64,000 nucleotides of DNA from the NCBI GenBank assembly GCA_910589415.1, contig OU342633.1, positions 14,050,858 through 14,114,857 on the forward strand, read 5' to 3'. The notes under the pieces were generated by a model that worked only from the letters and a program-made list of their open reading frames with translations, was not told where the DNA came from and searched no databases. How positions within the stretch are numbered: position 1 is the stretch's first letter; each line of letters starts with the position of its first letter. Position numbers and translations under genes: made by a program. Positions 1-10,578 of the stretch are shown one piece after another. This DNA is from Malachius bipustulatus (Eukaryota; Arthropoda; Insecta; Coleoptera; Melyridae).

Positions 1-315
1 GTGGACCAAGGACACTGCCCTGTGGAACTCCAGACGAGACAGGAGCAAAGCGGGACCTGGTCACTCGGCCATCTGACCCAATCAATTCCACCGCTTGAGT
101 TCGACCCTGCAAGTAACTGGAGAACCAGGAGAGGGCCAGTCCGCGTATACCCACAGCCTGCAGTCTTAGAAGGAGGCACTCATGACACACACTGTCGAAT
201 GCCTTGGAGAGGTCCAGAAGCCATCCTACCGTGCGGTTGCCGTCCTCCATTCCCCCAGAGATATACTCCGTCAGTTGGACAAGAGCAGTCTCAGTAGATC
301 TGTTCCTTGAGTTCC
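1..315 (-). pseudogene. LINE reverse transcriptase fragment
   Basis: The reverse complement encodes part of a non-LTR reverse transcriptase. The DLSKAFD block (first catalytic aspartate region) lies near plus positions 200-215, and SGVPQGSVLGP lies at the extreme left edge, so the gene continues to the left of the window. No start or stop is visible. The fragment ends abruptly around 315-322, where sequence matching the inside of the LINE at 26101 begins on the plus strand. Two unrelated LINE scraps have therefore been joined here. Identification as LINE RT is firm; the clade is not determined. Confidence 0.85.
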
Positions 316-322
316 ACTAGAC

Positions 323-550
323 GAGTTCCACCACTCGTCCAAACACTGCCAGAAAACATGTACCTGTCCGAAATACGGCGGTGGCCATGCTATCGAGGAA
401 TATAAGTCATCCTATTTAAAATGTTCTAACTGTTCTAAATTCAAGGGTAGTAATATTTCCACTAATCACGCTGCCTGGCATATCAATAACTGTACTGCAT
501 ATTTACAAGCCAAAGATAAAATGCGAAATGATATTCTCTCGGGTCAATAG
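323..550 (+). pseudogene. LINE ORF1 zinc-knuckle tail, copy A
   Basis: This is the C-terminal part of a LINE ORF1 product, homologous to the fuller copy ending at 26319. Cysteine-rich knuckle residues are still readable (CTCPKYGG, then LKCSNCSK). The reading frame runs to TAG at 548-550. In LINEs this protein binds the element RNA. The downstream context reads CAA TAG TAA TCA, close to the readthrough motif of the related LINE at 10.57 kb. The 5' part of the element is missing because the duplicon starts here. Confidence 0.75.
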
Positions 551-639
551 TAATCAATTGCCGGTCTCGATGTCATGCCCATGTCCCTTCTCCACCTGCT
601 GATCTCGATCGGCCGGGGTCCGCGACCGCCTCTGCCTCA

Positions 640-2389
640 AATAATCTGTTTATTTCTTATCAAAACTGCCGTGGTTTGCGAACGAAAACAAGGGAAATGT
701 ATAATTCTCTGTCGCCGTGCGAATACGCGATAGTTTGCCTCAGCGAAGCTTGGCTCAATGATTCAATTCACGACGGTGAATTATTCCCAAGTACATATAC
801 CGTATTTAGACGTGATAGATGTCGTGATCGGCTGTTTAGAGGCGGAGGTACCCTTTTAGCTGTTAGAGATGATCTCTCGTGTGGGGCGTTGGATTTGAAT
901 AATCTCACTGGACTCATCTCGCCACTAATTGATGTAGTAGGTGCTAAAGTCTCCTTATCGCATAAATCCGTCTATATCATTGTAGTCTATATCTCGTCCA
1001 ATGTGTCGCTTTATGACCTTGAAGTACTGTTCGACGGTATCTTAAACTTAGATTTTGTTTACTAAAATTACACAGTCATTGTTGGTGATTTTAACATTAG
1101 CAATTATGCCTCCTGCCTAGATTTGTCGGTCACCGAGAGACAAGAAGTGACGTGTCTCTTTATGCACGCTGGATTATATTCAATATAATTTTGTTCGTAA
1201 TAGTAGTGATAGAGTTCTCGACCTTGTGACTGATGAAGTTCTAATTCCCGAGGATGCCCACCATCCTTCCATTACAATTTCTCTAAACTTGCACTCCGGG
1301 AAACAAGAAAAACTGTTCCCAAATGCAACACTGGGCAACTATAATTTCCGCAAAGCCAACTTTCCACTATTGTACGATACAATGCTGAATACTGGATGGA
1401 GTACAAAGATGCTGTCGATGACGTTGATGAAACTTGCTCTATGTTCTACAATGTCCTTTACAAAGTGACGTGTGCCTAAGTATACTAAACGTCACAACTC
1501 TAGATATCCCCCCTGGTTTACAACGACGATAATCCGAGACCTGCGTCATAAGACTCTTTTCTGGCGTCAATACAAACGAAAAAATGACCTATTAGCTTAC
1601 TCTAAGTTTTCACACCTACGTCGTCAGAGTAAGATTGACATCGATATAGCTTACAAGGCCTATATAACTCGTACCGAAAATACAATCAAAACGGATCCAT
1701 CTAGGTTCTGGGCATTTGTAAAAAACAATAAATCCTCCATGCCAAGCACAATGCATCTCAATGATTCCTGCCTTAGTAATCCCACAGACATACTAAATGC
1801 ATTTGCAAATTAGTTTAGCGAGTCTTTCTCCACGCTCATTACCACAATGCCGCCCGACAACTTAAGCAGTGATACTTCTGTATTTTTACCACCCTTTACC
1901 GAACATCACGTAAGAATAGCATTGAAGAGGTTAAAAAACAAATTCACAACAGGTCCGGACGGTATCCCGGCATTTCTTCTGCGTGATTGCTCTGACATCT
2001 TCGCAGCACCTCTTACTAAGATTTTTAACCTATCGCTGAAATCGCATACTTTCTCATCCATTTGGAGGCATTCTAAGATCTGTCCAGTTTTTAAAAGTGG
2101 CGATAAATGTCTTGTACGCAATTACAGACCGATCAGCATCATCTGTAACTTTAGTAAAGTCTTTGAAATTCTAATCCATGATGCTGTCAGCCATAGAGTT
2201 CACAGTCATATTTCATTTTTTCAGAGCGGTTTTGTTCCGGGGAGGTCTACGATTACAAACTTGGTCTGTAAGACACAGTTCATAGCTAAGGCGCTCGACT
2301 CCGGATCTCAGGTGGATATTATCTATATGGACATATCAAAGGCTTTCGACCGAATGGACCATGCCTTACTGATCCATAAATTGAAATAA
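640..2389 (+). pseudogene. LINE ORF2 (endonuclease + RT), copy A, decayed and 3' truncated
   Basis: Pieces of one CR1/Jockey-like ORF2 are spread over three frames. The apurinic-endonuclease start YQNCRGLR lies near 658, followed by CLSEAWL (about 736), the GDFNI block (about 1085) and DRVLDLV. The RT begins with GPDGIPAFLLRDC (about 1955), RNYRPISI (2118) and the catalytic block MDISKAFDRMDH (2326-2360). Frameshifts and stops near 1063 and 1468, and TAG at 1813, disable it. It ends at HKLK, before the second catalytic motif, where Harbinger sequence follows. The element had lost its 3' half before the A/B duplication, because copy B ends at the same base. Confidence 0.88.
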
Positions 2390-2449
2390 ATTGAAGTAAA
2401 TCGTTTTCTAAAACGGATTTTCTAAGAAGTACGTTTAGAAAAGAATAAA

Positions 2450-2699
2450 ATGAAAGTTGAACGATCCATAAGAAGTGGTCGGGGAAGTAATGAAATTTAT
2501 ACCCGTAATTTGAGGTATTTTAATAATGTTGTTGTTCATAAAAGACCAAGAATAAGCCACCCTAAACACCTCTAATCTGGTCATGCCGAATCCATCTGCA
2601 GTTTCAGAAGAAGACAAAGGCGGTGATATAGAAGACGGATTAGATGAACTAGGAAATACTACACAAGAAAACACAGAAAGGCTGTTAAATAACCAACAG
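2450..2699 (+). pseudogene. Harbinger MADF-protein exon, copy A
   Basis: Reading with one or two frame changes gives the C-terminal part of a MADF DNA-binding domain (SGRGSNEIYTRNLRYF), then an acidic tail starting MPNPSAVSEEDKGG. The tail frame runs to CAACAG followed by GTAAATAAG, a good splice donor at 2700. MADF/Myb-like proteins are the second protein of Harbinger elements and help the nuclease reach the nucleus and bind DNA. The N-terminal half of the domain is missing at the junction with the LINE. Copy B (28240-28501) retains the downstream exon. Confidence 0.65.
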
Positions 2700-2810
2700 G
2701 TAAATAAGTACATATAGGTAACAAGTAAATAAATTATAATATTATATTTATCAAAAATTTATTTAAAAAAACACAAGTAACACAGATCAAGCCTTGCCAT
2801 TATTTAACAT

Positions 2811-3406
2811 TTAATCCTGCCAAGACACTGCTCCTTCTGTGGTGAAATATTTCATACATTCATTTCTATTGTTTTTTGCATCAAGATTCTGACTAGGTCT
2901 GCCTACCAGTTGTAGGGGACACAAGTGATCATCAGTTTTCCGCCATTAGCCATTTTGTAATACTTCATGTGTTTGCTTGTTTTCAGAATCAAATGTATGA
3001 GAACCTTTATATTGACTTTCCTTTTTTATTAGATAGTTGTGTAAACAAGACATTGCTAGTACTACAATATTTGCTGGCTTCATATTGATGGACATGTGAA
3101 GTAGGTACACGAAATCTTGCCGCAATCAATTCAAAAGCATTTTCCACCACATTACGCCCTGTTGAAAGATTAAAGTTGTATGTGCGTTTTTCATAGTTCA
3201 GATTGCTCTGGAGAAAAGGCTTAAAAATATGTTTGTGGAGCGCAAAGGCCCGTCACCAATAAATGCAAAATTGAGATTTCCTTTACATTCATGTCTTTCT
3301 GGCAACTGTAATTGTTCTCCAGTTAGGTTAGGTGTTGATAAAATGTAGTATGCTGTAAAACTTCAAAACTTCTCCTTCGGAAATTCTTCTATTTCCTACG
3401 TTCACG
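2811..3406 (-). pseudogene. Harbinger DDE nuclease C-terminal part, copy A
   Basis: The reverse complement encodes the second half of a PIF/Harbinger nuclease (DDE_Tnp_4 type), with frameshifts. Readable blocks in order are NVGNRRISDGG, FAFIGD (second catalytic aspartate) followed by AFALHKHIFKPF, then GRNVVENAF (catalytic glutamate helix), ARFRVPTS, and a C-terminus ending NECMKYFTTEG and SWQD with a stop at 2811. The 5' half is missing because the Sola-like element starts at 3411. Copy B shows the missing piece on the far side of that element, at 32518-32719. Confidence 0.85.
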
Positions 3407-3617
3407 TATACCGCCGTTTTAGTTGAAAAGGGCGTATCTGCAATTTTACCTGTTTTGAACTTAAATGTACATTTCATACTGCATATTTGAATCCAACTAA
3501 TTTTTTATCTAACTTGACCGTATCTTCACAAATAATGCGGTAGGATAGCTAAATAGAATGGGCGTATATGAAATTCTGCAGGAATTTTAGTTGAAAAGGT
3601 CGTATGTGGTAGTTTTA

Positions 3618-3767
3618 ATGCCCGTATTCACAAACGATAATTTCCTAAATAATTACGTAATTATTTAAATGAGTGAGATGGAGATATGCAGTTTTTTCGC
3701 AATAGAATGAGATGGGGATAATTGATTACGTAATTATTTAGGAAATTATCGTTTGTGAATACGGGCG
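3618..3767. mobile_element. 150-bp palindromic MITE with TTA target duplication
   Basis: The two halves are inverted copies of each other over about 45 bp, starting GCCCGTATTCACAAACG. TTA flanks both sides (3615-3617 and 3768-3770). Copy B of the duplicon (around 29412) holds the empty site with one TTA, which proves insertion after the duplication. The TTA duplication suggests a Harbinger-mobilised MITE, although TA-targeting mariner mobilisation is not excluded. Confidence 0.88.
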
Positions 3768-4141
3768 TTAGTGTAATAAGGCTACACGTTACACTGCAGT
3801 GTTAAATTACTACACATACGCCCTTTTAAACTAAACAGTCGACTTGACAACATGCAGTTATGCAACTTCATGAACTGGATTCAGGCACATATAACCTCAC
3901 TTATTGAGCACTTCTCACTCGTCTCAGGTGTTGTGGCCGGCAAATAGTAAGAGTTTTAGTCATCGATTTTGTGTATTTATGAGTGTTATTACATATAGAA
4001 AATTATTGGGAATAAGGTTTCCTTGTATAAAATTAACGAAATTGAAGTGAGCTTTGTGTTATTATAAGTAGGTAAGTGTTTATTCTAGTTATTTGATCAT
4101 ACAGCTATTATTTGCATTCATGCAAAAACCATGTTTATTCA

Positions 4142-4775
4142 ATGGCTAACCTAAAAAACAAATTTTCAGTGAAAACCGGAACAATGAGTGGTAGTAGAGG
4201 AAAAAAGCTTCTAATCCTTGCACTAAACCAACAGTTGAAAGAAAAGAAAAAAGTTGAAAGAAACAAATTAAAGAATATTCATCAAGTTAACCATTGAAAA
4301 AAAGCAGAAGTGCGATGACGACAAAGATTACATTCCTCAATCAGAGAATAGTTCGGACAATAACAATTCTACCGATGCCTCTGCCGATGAACAAGATGTA
4401 GAAAATCATGATGAAGATAATCATGAAAAAGAAACAAGAAAACCTAAAATAAATATTATAGGTAACGTATTGATTAAACCATCTAACGACATAGCTACTG
4501 ATAAACTGATCAACCGTGTTCCTTCTGGTTTGTCATATGACCCGCTTCCACTAGACAATATCATTAACATGTTACCAATGATGACAGCAGTAGACTTTAT
4601 GCTGGAAATCATTTCAGATATTTCACATAATGTTATGCAAGAACTGAGTATGATGACGTTTACAAAAAAAAGGTACATTGCGGAAGAGAAAGAAGCACAT
4701 TTATAAGACAGAAGAAGGAGCAAGTATTAAATTATTGGTCAATAAAGCAAACCATCAAATGAAGTCAGTGTGTAA
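4142..4775 (+). pseudogene. Sola-like transposase N-terminus, copy A
   Basis: The frame opens MANLKNKFSV and then MSGSRGKKLL. It shifts near 4295 and continues through an acidic stretch and SGLSYDPLPLDNII (about 4515-4560) to an abrupt end at the duplicon boundary. It corresponds to the first third of the gene at 30073. No catalytic residues remain in this copy. The encoded segment looks like a disordered acidic N-terminal region. Confidence 0.7.
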
Positions 4776-5558
4776 AGTACGACCAGAAATATAGTGCGTT
4801 TATGACTTTACGGTTTAATATGGGTAAAGATAGCTTAACGACACCCCGGTGTGAGTAACTAACAAACCCCTTATGAAATGATGGCTGAGGGCAGGTACGG
4901 TCTATATGGACCGTATTTAAATTTTGTGAACCTTAGGAATATCTCTGAACCTTTAGGAATATTCAAAAGTGAATACAACTTCGTTATTTAAGTATTATCG
5001 TACAGTAATATACAGGGTGTCTCTAAAAGGTACCACCAACGTTCTACCACAGATTCCCGAGGAAAAAATATGCCGATTTAACCGAACTTATCCATGTCTA
5101 AAGTTGTACCCTTTTCAAGATACAGCCCTTAAAAGGGGGTCAACTAAATACTCATTTTCCAGAATAAGTCAAAAATGGTTTAAACGAGAAACTTCAAAAT
5201 TTCACCACCTACTACTAGTGTTAAGACCAATAAACTGACGTAGTCTTACAAACATTGACGTACAGGGTGTTCCTATTTTTTATGTCGCGTCTCACGTTTG
5301 ACCCCAGAACTTTTTTATCCGCACGCCACTGATTAATTTTGTATTTTTTATCTAAAGGTTGAAGTATTACTGAACTTTTTGCGCCCTTATAAAAATTTTG
5401 TATCTTGCATGGTTTCCCCGTCATTAATTTTCAATGATACACCCACAATGCTGAAAACGTATTTGAAAAATGTAATTTTTACTTAACATTAGAAATACCC
5501 AGAACAAGCAAATAATTTTATTTCAGAAAAACGACATTGTTCATACCTATTAATAACA
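4776..5558. other. Non-coding, with two TACAGGGTGT terminus-like motifs
   Basis: No gene is seen. TACAGGGTGT occurs at 5011-5020 and again at 5261-5270. Motifs of this kind are typical ends of Tc1/mariner-related elements, and they precede the transposase at 5559. Short open frames here look like chance. A hairpin-like ACGGTC/GACCGT lies near 4900. Confidence 0.5.
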
Positions 5559-6662
5559 TTAGTTGTGTTCACGTACTTTCAACAGATGTTCAAAATGACC
5601 ACCATTCATCCGTATGCATAAATCTATGCGGCGTAAAAAATTGAAATGCACCCTTTGTATCATTTCCACATCATTTCGGAGAATCACTACTGCGTCTTGA
5701 ATTCGTCTCCACAGATCCTGTTCTTGATTTACGGGTGTTGAATACACCATTGTTTTTAATGTTCCCCAAAGAAAATAATCTAAGGGCGTTAAGTCAGGGG
5801 AGCGTGGTGGCCAGTTAACAGGAGCATCGTTTCCTCTACCAATCCATTTATTTGCATAATGCTCATGTAAATGATTCCTAACTGCCAAAGTGAAGTGTGG
5901 GGGTGCACCATCATGCATGAACCACATATTTCGGCGAAGCTCTATAGGTATATCATCGAGCAGATCGGATAAAGTATTTCGAAGGTGGTCTAAGTAATGA
6001 TCACCATTTAATCTGTTTGGCAGTAGAACGGGACCAACAATAAAATTATCAATGATACCTGCCCACACATTTACTCTAAATTCATGCTGGTGATGCGTTG
6101 TTTTAGTTGCGTGTGGATTTTCATCCCCATAAACATGTTCATTGTGAAGGTTTGTCATGCCTCTTCTAGTGAAACAAGCTTCGTCTGTAAACAGAATTTG
6201 TTTATGAAAGTTAATATTTTGAACTCGTTCTTGTCTAATAAATCGGCAAAAACCTAAACGCAAGTCTGCATATAAAGGTAGGAGATCTTGTACTAATTGA
6301 AGATGATACGGATGTAAAAGTTGTTCTTTTAACACTCTATGAACAACATCTTTACATACCCCTACTGCTCTGCCCAATCGTCTCGTGCTCGTTGTCGGAT
6401 CTTCGTCAACTCTGTTCAGAATTGCTGCTTCAACATTAGGAGTTCTTGTTGTACGTTGACGCCCATAATTAGCTGTAACAGCAACAAACCTTCCAGTTTC
6501 GCGAAGGCGCCTTTCAACTGCGGCAAAAGTCTGACGATGTGGTACACGACGGTTAGGAAATTTTTCAGAGTACAACCTAACGCATTCGTGTCCATTTCCT
6601 TCACAATATCCATATACTAAGAGCATGTCGGTATACTCTTCGTTAGAGTATTGCATAGCCAT
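5559..6662 (-). CDS. mariner/IS630-type DDE transposase, intact ORF
   Basis: An uninterrupted 367-codon frame starts at ATG 6662; the apparent upstream start is a TTG, so this ATG is preferred. The N-terminal 100 residues look like a helix-turn-helix region of the DUF4817 type (HRQTFAAVERRLRETGRF). The DDE core has FTDEACF (first Asp), NVWAGI, FMHDGAPPHF (second Asp) and SPDLTPLDYFLWG (third Asp). Counting from the HD aspartate to the PLD aspartate gives 43 intervening residues, longer than the 34 of classic mariner. The enzyme would cut and paste the element at TA. The ends are not certain: TACAGGGTGT at 5011 or 5261 on the left, and an inverted CATCCTGTA near 7440 on the right. All core residues are present, so it may have been active recently. 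Confidence 0.88.
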   Translation of the reverse strand: MAMQYSNEEYTDMLLVYGYCEGNGHECVRLYSEKFPNRRVPHRQTFAAVERRLRETGRFVAVTANYGRQRTTRTPNVEAAILNRVDEDPTTSTRRLGRAVGVCKDVVHRVLKEQLLHPYHLQLVQDLLPLYADLRLGFCRFIRQERVQNINFHKQILFTDEACFTRRGMTNLHNEHVYGDENPHATKTTHHQHEFRVNVWAGIIDNFIVGPVLLPNRLNGDHYLDHLRNTLSDLLDDIPIELRRNMWFMHDGAPPHFTLAVRNHLHEHYANKWIGRGNDAPVNWPPRSPDLTPLDYFLWGTLKTMVYSTPVNQEQDLWRRIQDAVVILRNDVEMIQRVHFNFLRRIDLCIRMNGGHFEHLLKVREHN

Positions 6663-6748
6663 AATTACAACAAGCAATAAATTAATTAGTTACTCTAAGC
6701 ACAAAGTTATTGTTTAATTTATCTAATGGTGTAAACACTGTTGATGAT

Positions 6749-6897
6749 AATAACTACGACTAAGCGAGGTTAAAAAAAAAAGCAAACCATTACTAAAGTA
6801 GCAAAGACATAATAGTCGTTAAAATGAGTTATTAAAACCATCACACCACTTTAGTGATGGTTTGCTTTTTTTTTAACCTCGCTTAGTCGTAGTTATT
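6749..6897. mobile_element. 149-bp MITE, about 50-bp inverted repeats
   Basis: AATAACTACGACTAAGCGAG begins the left half. Its near-perfect complement ends the right half, and both include an A-run/T-run and GCAAACCATCAC. The centre is a short unique spacer. It sits just upstream of the mariner-type transposase start, probably inside that element. The target duplication cannot be fixed because the flanks are AT-rich. Confidence 0.82.
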
Positions 6898-7461
6898 TTT
6901 ATAATAATTGTAAATATTTAAAATTGTTTATAAATTTGTACAATAATGGGTATTGAAAAAGAGAATAAATATTCTCGAAAGCTCGACAAACGACAAAGAG
7001 TATCCTTTAGTCCAATCAGCAGAACATTCAATTTTTTCAATTTATTCATTATTATACTACTGTTGTTCTTCCACTACAATTATCTATGATTTTGTATAGC
7101 TAAATAAATGTTATGAGGAAGTTTAGAGCTCAATTTACTCAAAAACTATGGGGAATTTCAAACGTTTATTATAGGTATACATTTTTTGTAAGAAATCTCT
7201 GTATCGACGTCACTGATGAATTATTTCCCGCGTGTTTCTCTTTCGTTTCGTGTGCTCTAAATTATAAAAAACAACCGCTTGGTAAAAAATTAAGATATTG
7301 AGAAATTACCAAGTTATGTGACAAAAAAAGAAAAAAATTAAAATTTTCAACTCCCTCAAATTTTTATATATTACCCATATCTTTTTTTCTAAGCTTATCG
7401 GGTCCTACTATCAAAGTCCCACTACAAAAACCTGACTCATCCTGTAGTTATATTTAAATTA
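6898..7461. other. AT-rich non-coding
   Basis: No supported gene is seen. CATCCTGTA near 7440 may be the far end of the mariner-type element. A 62-codon open frame at 7113 has no recognisable features. Confidence 0.4.
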
Positions 7462-8617
7462 TTATACTTCTTCTAAAGATGTTGCCAACATATTCCTTCT
7501 AGTAAGCCCTTTTCTTTCTACATGAATATCATTTTCTTCACATACATTTTCTTCGGCTTCAGGTTCAGGTTCAACATTTAAACAATTTCCTTGCTGCATG
7601 TATTCTTCTAAAAAATTATCATTATTCTTAAGGCAAATGTTATGAAGTACACATGCAGCTACTATAGTTGGCGCTATCAAATCCACCCTATTCATATCTA
7701 GATATTTTAGGCGACGAAATCTCCAAGTTAATAATGCAAATGCTCTTTCTTACTTGTCTCGTTCTTGCATGAGCCCTATTGAAATTTATTTGTGCTGCTG
7801 TCATATTACCTCTATCTATAAAAGGTGGGATACACCAAGTGCTTACTGGGTAAGCTTTATCGCCGATAATGTACTGATCCGGAGTAAAGTAGGAATTAGT
7901 ATGGCTCGTGAATTCCCTATATATGTCTGAGTTCCTAAAAACCCTCAAATCGCTAGTTGAACTAGGATCAGCTTTTCTTTGAAAAACAATATGATTGATG
8001 TCTGGTGATTAATAATTAGGTCACTTAACAACGGCGAGAGGGTTTCGGCGCCATGTGATCACAGAAAGTGAGGGTTGGCTCCCCACCATCGATCCACAAA
8101 GCCAAACACCAGTAATACCAATTCCTAAGTAGAGTATTGATTAACTTCATCTCCAATGACTTCAATACCTATAACTGTCTGGTGTTGCCAAGAGCCACAA
8201 AACAGCTAAAACTTGTTTTCTTGGCTCAACAGTCTGTCGACCACCTCTACGGCTGGACACTAACTTGCTGGATATTGCACCCAACAAAACACTAAAGGTA
8301 GCTCGGTTTACCCGAAAGTGTTCTTGGAATTGTCTATCAGTTAATGAATGACACGTATTTTCAATATACAGCTTTATCCTACTCGATGCTGTCCTTTTTT
8401 TTTAAAACTTAATTAGATTCACGGCAAGTTCAAAGTCACATTCATCTTCACTATCTTCCACTTCAAAGTCATCATAAAAATCTGATATAATATGTGATAG
8501 GGAAGTTACAATTGATACCTTTTTAATATTCAGATCCATTAATTTTAATTTCCTGAAAGAAAGCTGTTTAATATATTTAGGTACATAAATTAAAATAAAT
8601 AATATTAACATCAACAT
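7462..8617 (-). pseudogene. Harbinger DDE nuclease, internally deleted
   Basis: The N-terminal part (8617 to about 8400) carries an acidic stretch FEVEDSEDECDFE, followed in another frame by RQFQEHFRVNRATFSVLL and RRGGRQTVEPRKQVL. A gap with unrelated or deleted sequence covers roughly 8000-8180. The catalytic half resumes with RVFRNSDIYREF, QYIIGDKAYP (second Asp), ARTRQVIERAF (Glu helix, needing one frame change) and IVAACVLHNICL. The tail is acidic. This is a PIF/Harbinger nuclease distinct from the two other Harbinger families in the window. Frameshifts and the deletion make it inactive. Confidence 0.88.
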
Positions 8618-8748
8618 CAGACTCGCGTGATTGAAAAATTATTTATTATTTTATTATTGATTTCGATTTGTTAATGAAAAAAATTAGGTTATGTACAACT
8701 GTCAAAAACCTCTCAAAGCGCGTTCACTTTAAAACAACACACCAGGAA

Positions 8749-8782
8749 CGCCCGGTAGTCGCCCGGCAAGTCGCCCGGTAGG
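8749..8782. repeat. Three short direct repeats CGCCCGGTAGT-like
   Basis: CGCCCGGTAGT, CGCCCGGCAAGT and CGCCCGGTAGG stand head to tail, inside a 98-bp stretch bounded by inverted GCGTTCA (about 8720) and TGAACGC (about 8811). They lie between the Harbinger nuclease start and the broken end of the next LINE, so they may be subterminal binding repeats of that Harbinger element. Their GC content stands out from the surroundings. Confidence 0.6.
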
Positions 8783-8817
8783 TTGTTTATCATTCACACG
8801 GCGTTTATTATGAACGC

Positions 8818-10569
8818 ACTCCAGAGACATACTGTGAGAAGCAAGCCAGATTTGTAACAGTGGAACGTCCTTCAACAAACCCATGCTGAGACTGAGTTAT
8901 TCGCTGTTTCACCTGGGAGTAGATTCTCTTATATAGAACAGATTCAAAGATTTTAGTAAAACCGCATAACAGAGATATGGGTCTATAGTTACTAACCTCC
9001 CGTACATCACCCTTCTTAAAGATACCAAAGGGGCATACCAAAGCACGCTTCCAGATAGCTGGAAAAACACTATTCTTAATACTTAGATTATATAAATAAA
9101 AAAGTGGCCTGACCAGAACCTGTGCACAGTCTCTCAACAAGAAGCTCGGCAGTCCATCTGGACCCATCGTAAAAGTGTTCTTAGATTCTTTCAGGGCAGC
9201 TGAGATCTCTTCTTCGGACACACCAGATAAGCTGACAGAGTGTCCCGACCACCCACCAGTATAAGAAACGAATCCAGTCGGTAAACCATAAGATTCAGTA
9301 TAAACACTACCAAAATATCCAGCGAATGCATCAACAATAAGTTCAGGAGTGTCCAATTCAAAACCATTGAAAGTCATTAGTCCGGGTATCCTAGTGTTTC
9401 CCCGTTTATTTTGAGTGAACTCCCAAAACTTTTTGGGCTCTTTGGAAAGGAGGGATTCTACTTCACTAATATACCTTCTGTATGCTACGTTGATCATTTT
9501 CTTACAATTAGTGCGAGATTTTTTGTACAACTCATAGTGGGACGAAGTTTTAAATTTTTTGTATTTTTTAAAAAGAAAATATTTCTCACGTAGTGATGAT
9601 TTAATTATACCATCAAACCAAGGCGGGTATCTACGCCCATTGACATTTGGATTAGTTTCGGGAAGAGAAATCTCGAAAATACCAAACAAGATATCATAGA
9701 AAGTGAACACGCCAGGTCAATATCATTCTCCCCCTCAAGAACAGACCAGTCCACTTCACAAAGCAAGCCATACATAAGAGGATAGTCCGCTCTTTTGAAA
9801 TTAAATTTAGGATCACGATATTTTTTGAAGTTTACATGATGCACACCATGAGATTCAAATTGGATATCAATGGCAGGATGATGTCCATCCTCAAGGACAA
9901 GAGGATGCAGAGATCTCTCAACGGTACAAGTAATGCCAGATAAAACCAGATCAAGTACTCGATTAAGCTTATTAGTAACATTATTAAATTGATTTAAGTT
10001 ATGAAATTTCACAAAATTATTTATGCACCTACTAACACAATCTCCAGGTCCTGAAGTAAAATTAGGGGCATTAAAGTCGCCTACTATGACAACTCCCTCA
10101 TTCTGAAGATCACTGACGCCACTAAGTAACTCCAAAAATCCCTCATAATCGCAAACAGAGGTCGACGGTGGAATGTATACTGAGAAGACGGAAAACGAGT
10201 TACCGTGATTAGTGACAACTTTCACTCCCACAACATCGATCCTTGGTAAAGCATTAAGAATACCATCGAGCTCTATTCGCTTACATCTAAATCTGTTACT
10301 CACCGCCAGTATACTCCACCCCCCCCCCTAGACAAACCTACAGCAGACAGATCTCTGTTCTTCCTGAACACACTAAAATTACTGGGAAACAGCTCACAAT
10401 CACTAACACCTTGACACAGCCATGTTTCACTCAAAGCTATCAAGTCCACGTCACAAGCAGATACATTATTGAAGAAGTCGCTGACCTTGGATCTCAAGCC
10501 TCGAACATTCTGATAAAGAATATGTATTGGAGAACTGCAAATGGGCGAGGAATTTTTCTTACTTATTGA
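8818..10569 (-). pseudogene. LINE-3 ORF2 (endonuclease + RT), frameshifted and 3' truncated
   Basis: Reading continues in frame from the ORF1 stop: a short linker, LYQNVRGLRSKV, ALSETWLCQG (endonuclease), then a frameshift at a run of ten C residues (about 10319-10328). The second segment has VIVGDFNAPN (about 10090) and DLVLSGITC. A further frameshift near 9700 leads to the RT: TMGPDGLPSFLLRDC, NYRPISLLCG and QHGFVEGRSTVTNL. Coding stops at about 8818 before the catalytic DD box, at the GCGTTCA repeat. It is a CR1/Jockey-like ORF2 that normally nicks target DNA and reverse-transcribes the element RNA. Confidence 0.9.
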
Positions 10570-10578
10570 TTGCTACAT
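10570..10578 (-). promoter_or_regulatory. Leaky-stop context UAG CAA UCA between LINE ORF1 and ORF2
   Basis: The codon series is GAC ATG TAG CAA TCA ATA. It matches the UAG CAR YYA signal known from tobamovirus-type readthrough. ORF2 continues in the same frame, and its YQN endonuclease start lies about 17 codons downstream, so readthrough would make an ORF1-ORF2 fusion. The function is inferred. Confidence 0.6.

Larger units (their letters stand above)
323..4775 (+). repeat. Duplicon A, direct repeat of 26101-30685
   Basis: From 323 to 4775 the sequence runs collinear and nearly identical to 26101-30685, crossing three different elements in the same order: LINE, Harbinger remnant, left part of a Sola-like element. 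Scattered substitutions and small indels separate the copies. A has a 150-bp MITE (3618-3767) absent from B; B has a SINE (29684-29944) absent from A. Homology starts inside LINE ORF1 and stops inside the transposase coding region, so the ends do not match any element end. A segmental duplication explains this better than two identical series of insertions. Confidence 0.9.
3411..4775 (+). mobile_element. Sola-like DNA transposon, left part, copy A
   Basis: The element starts CCGCCGTTTTAGTTGA right after TATA, which is the target duplication seen at both ends of copy B. GGGCGTATCTGC-type motifs recur near the end (around 3429, 3563, and inverted around 3816), as expected for subterminal transposase-binding repeats. 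The transposase start follows at 4142. The element is cut off at 4775 where duplicon A ends. Superfamily assignment is inference from the 4-bp duplication and the transposase motif in copy B. Confidence 0.7.

Noticed and set aside
1..297. Plus-strand 98-codon frame at the window start
   Set aside because: Antisense of a LINE RT with the SGVPQGSVLGP motif on the minus strand.
7113..7301. 62-codon frame between mariner and Harbinger
   Set aside because: No recognisable domain, base composition like surrounding non-coding DNA.
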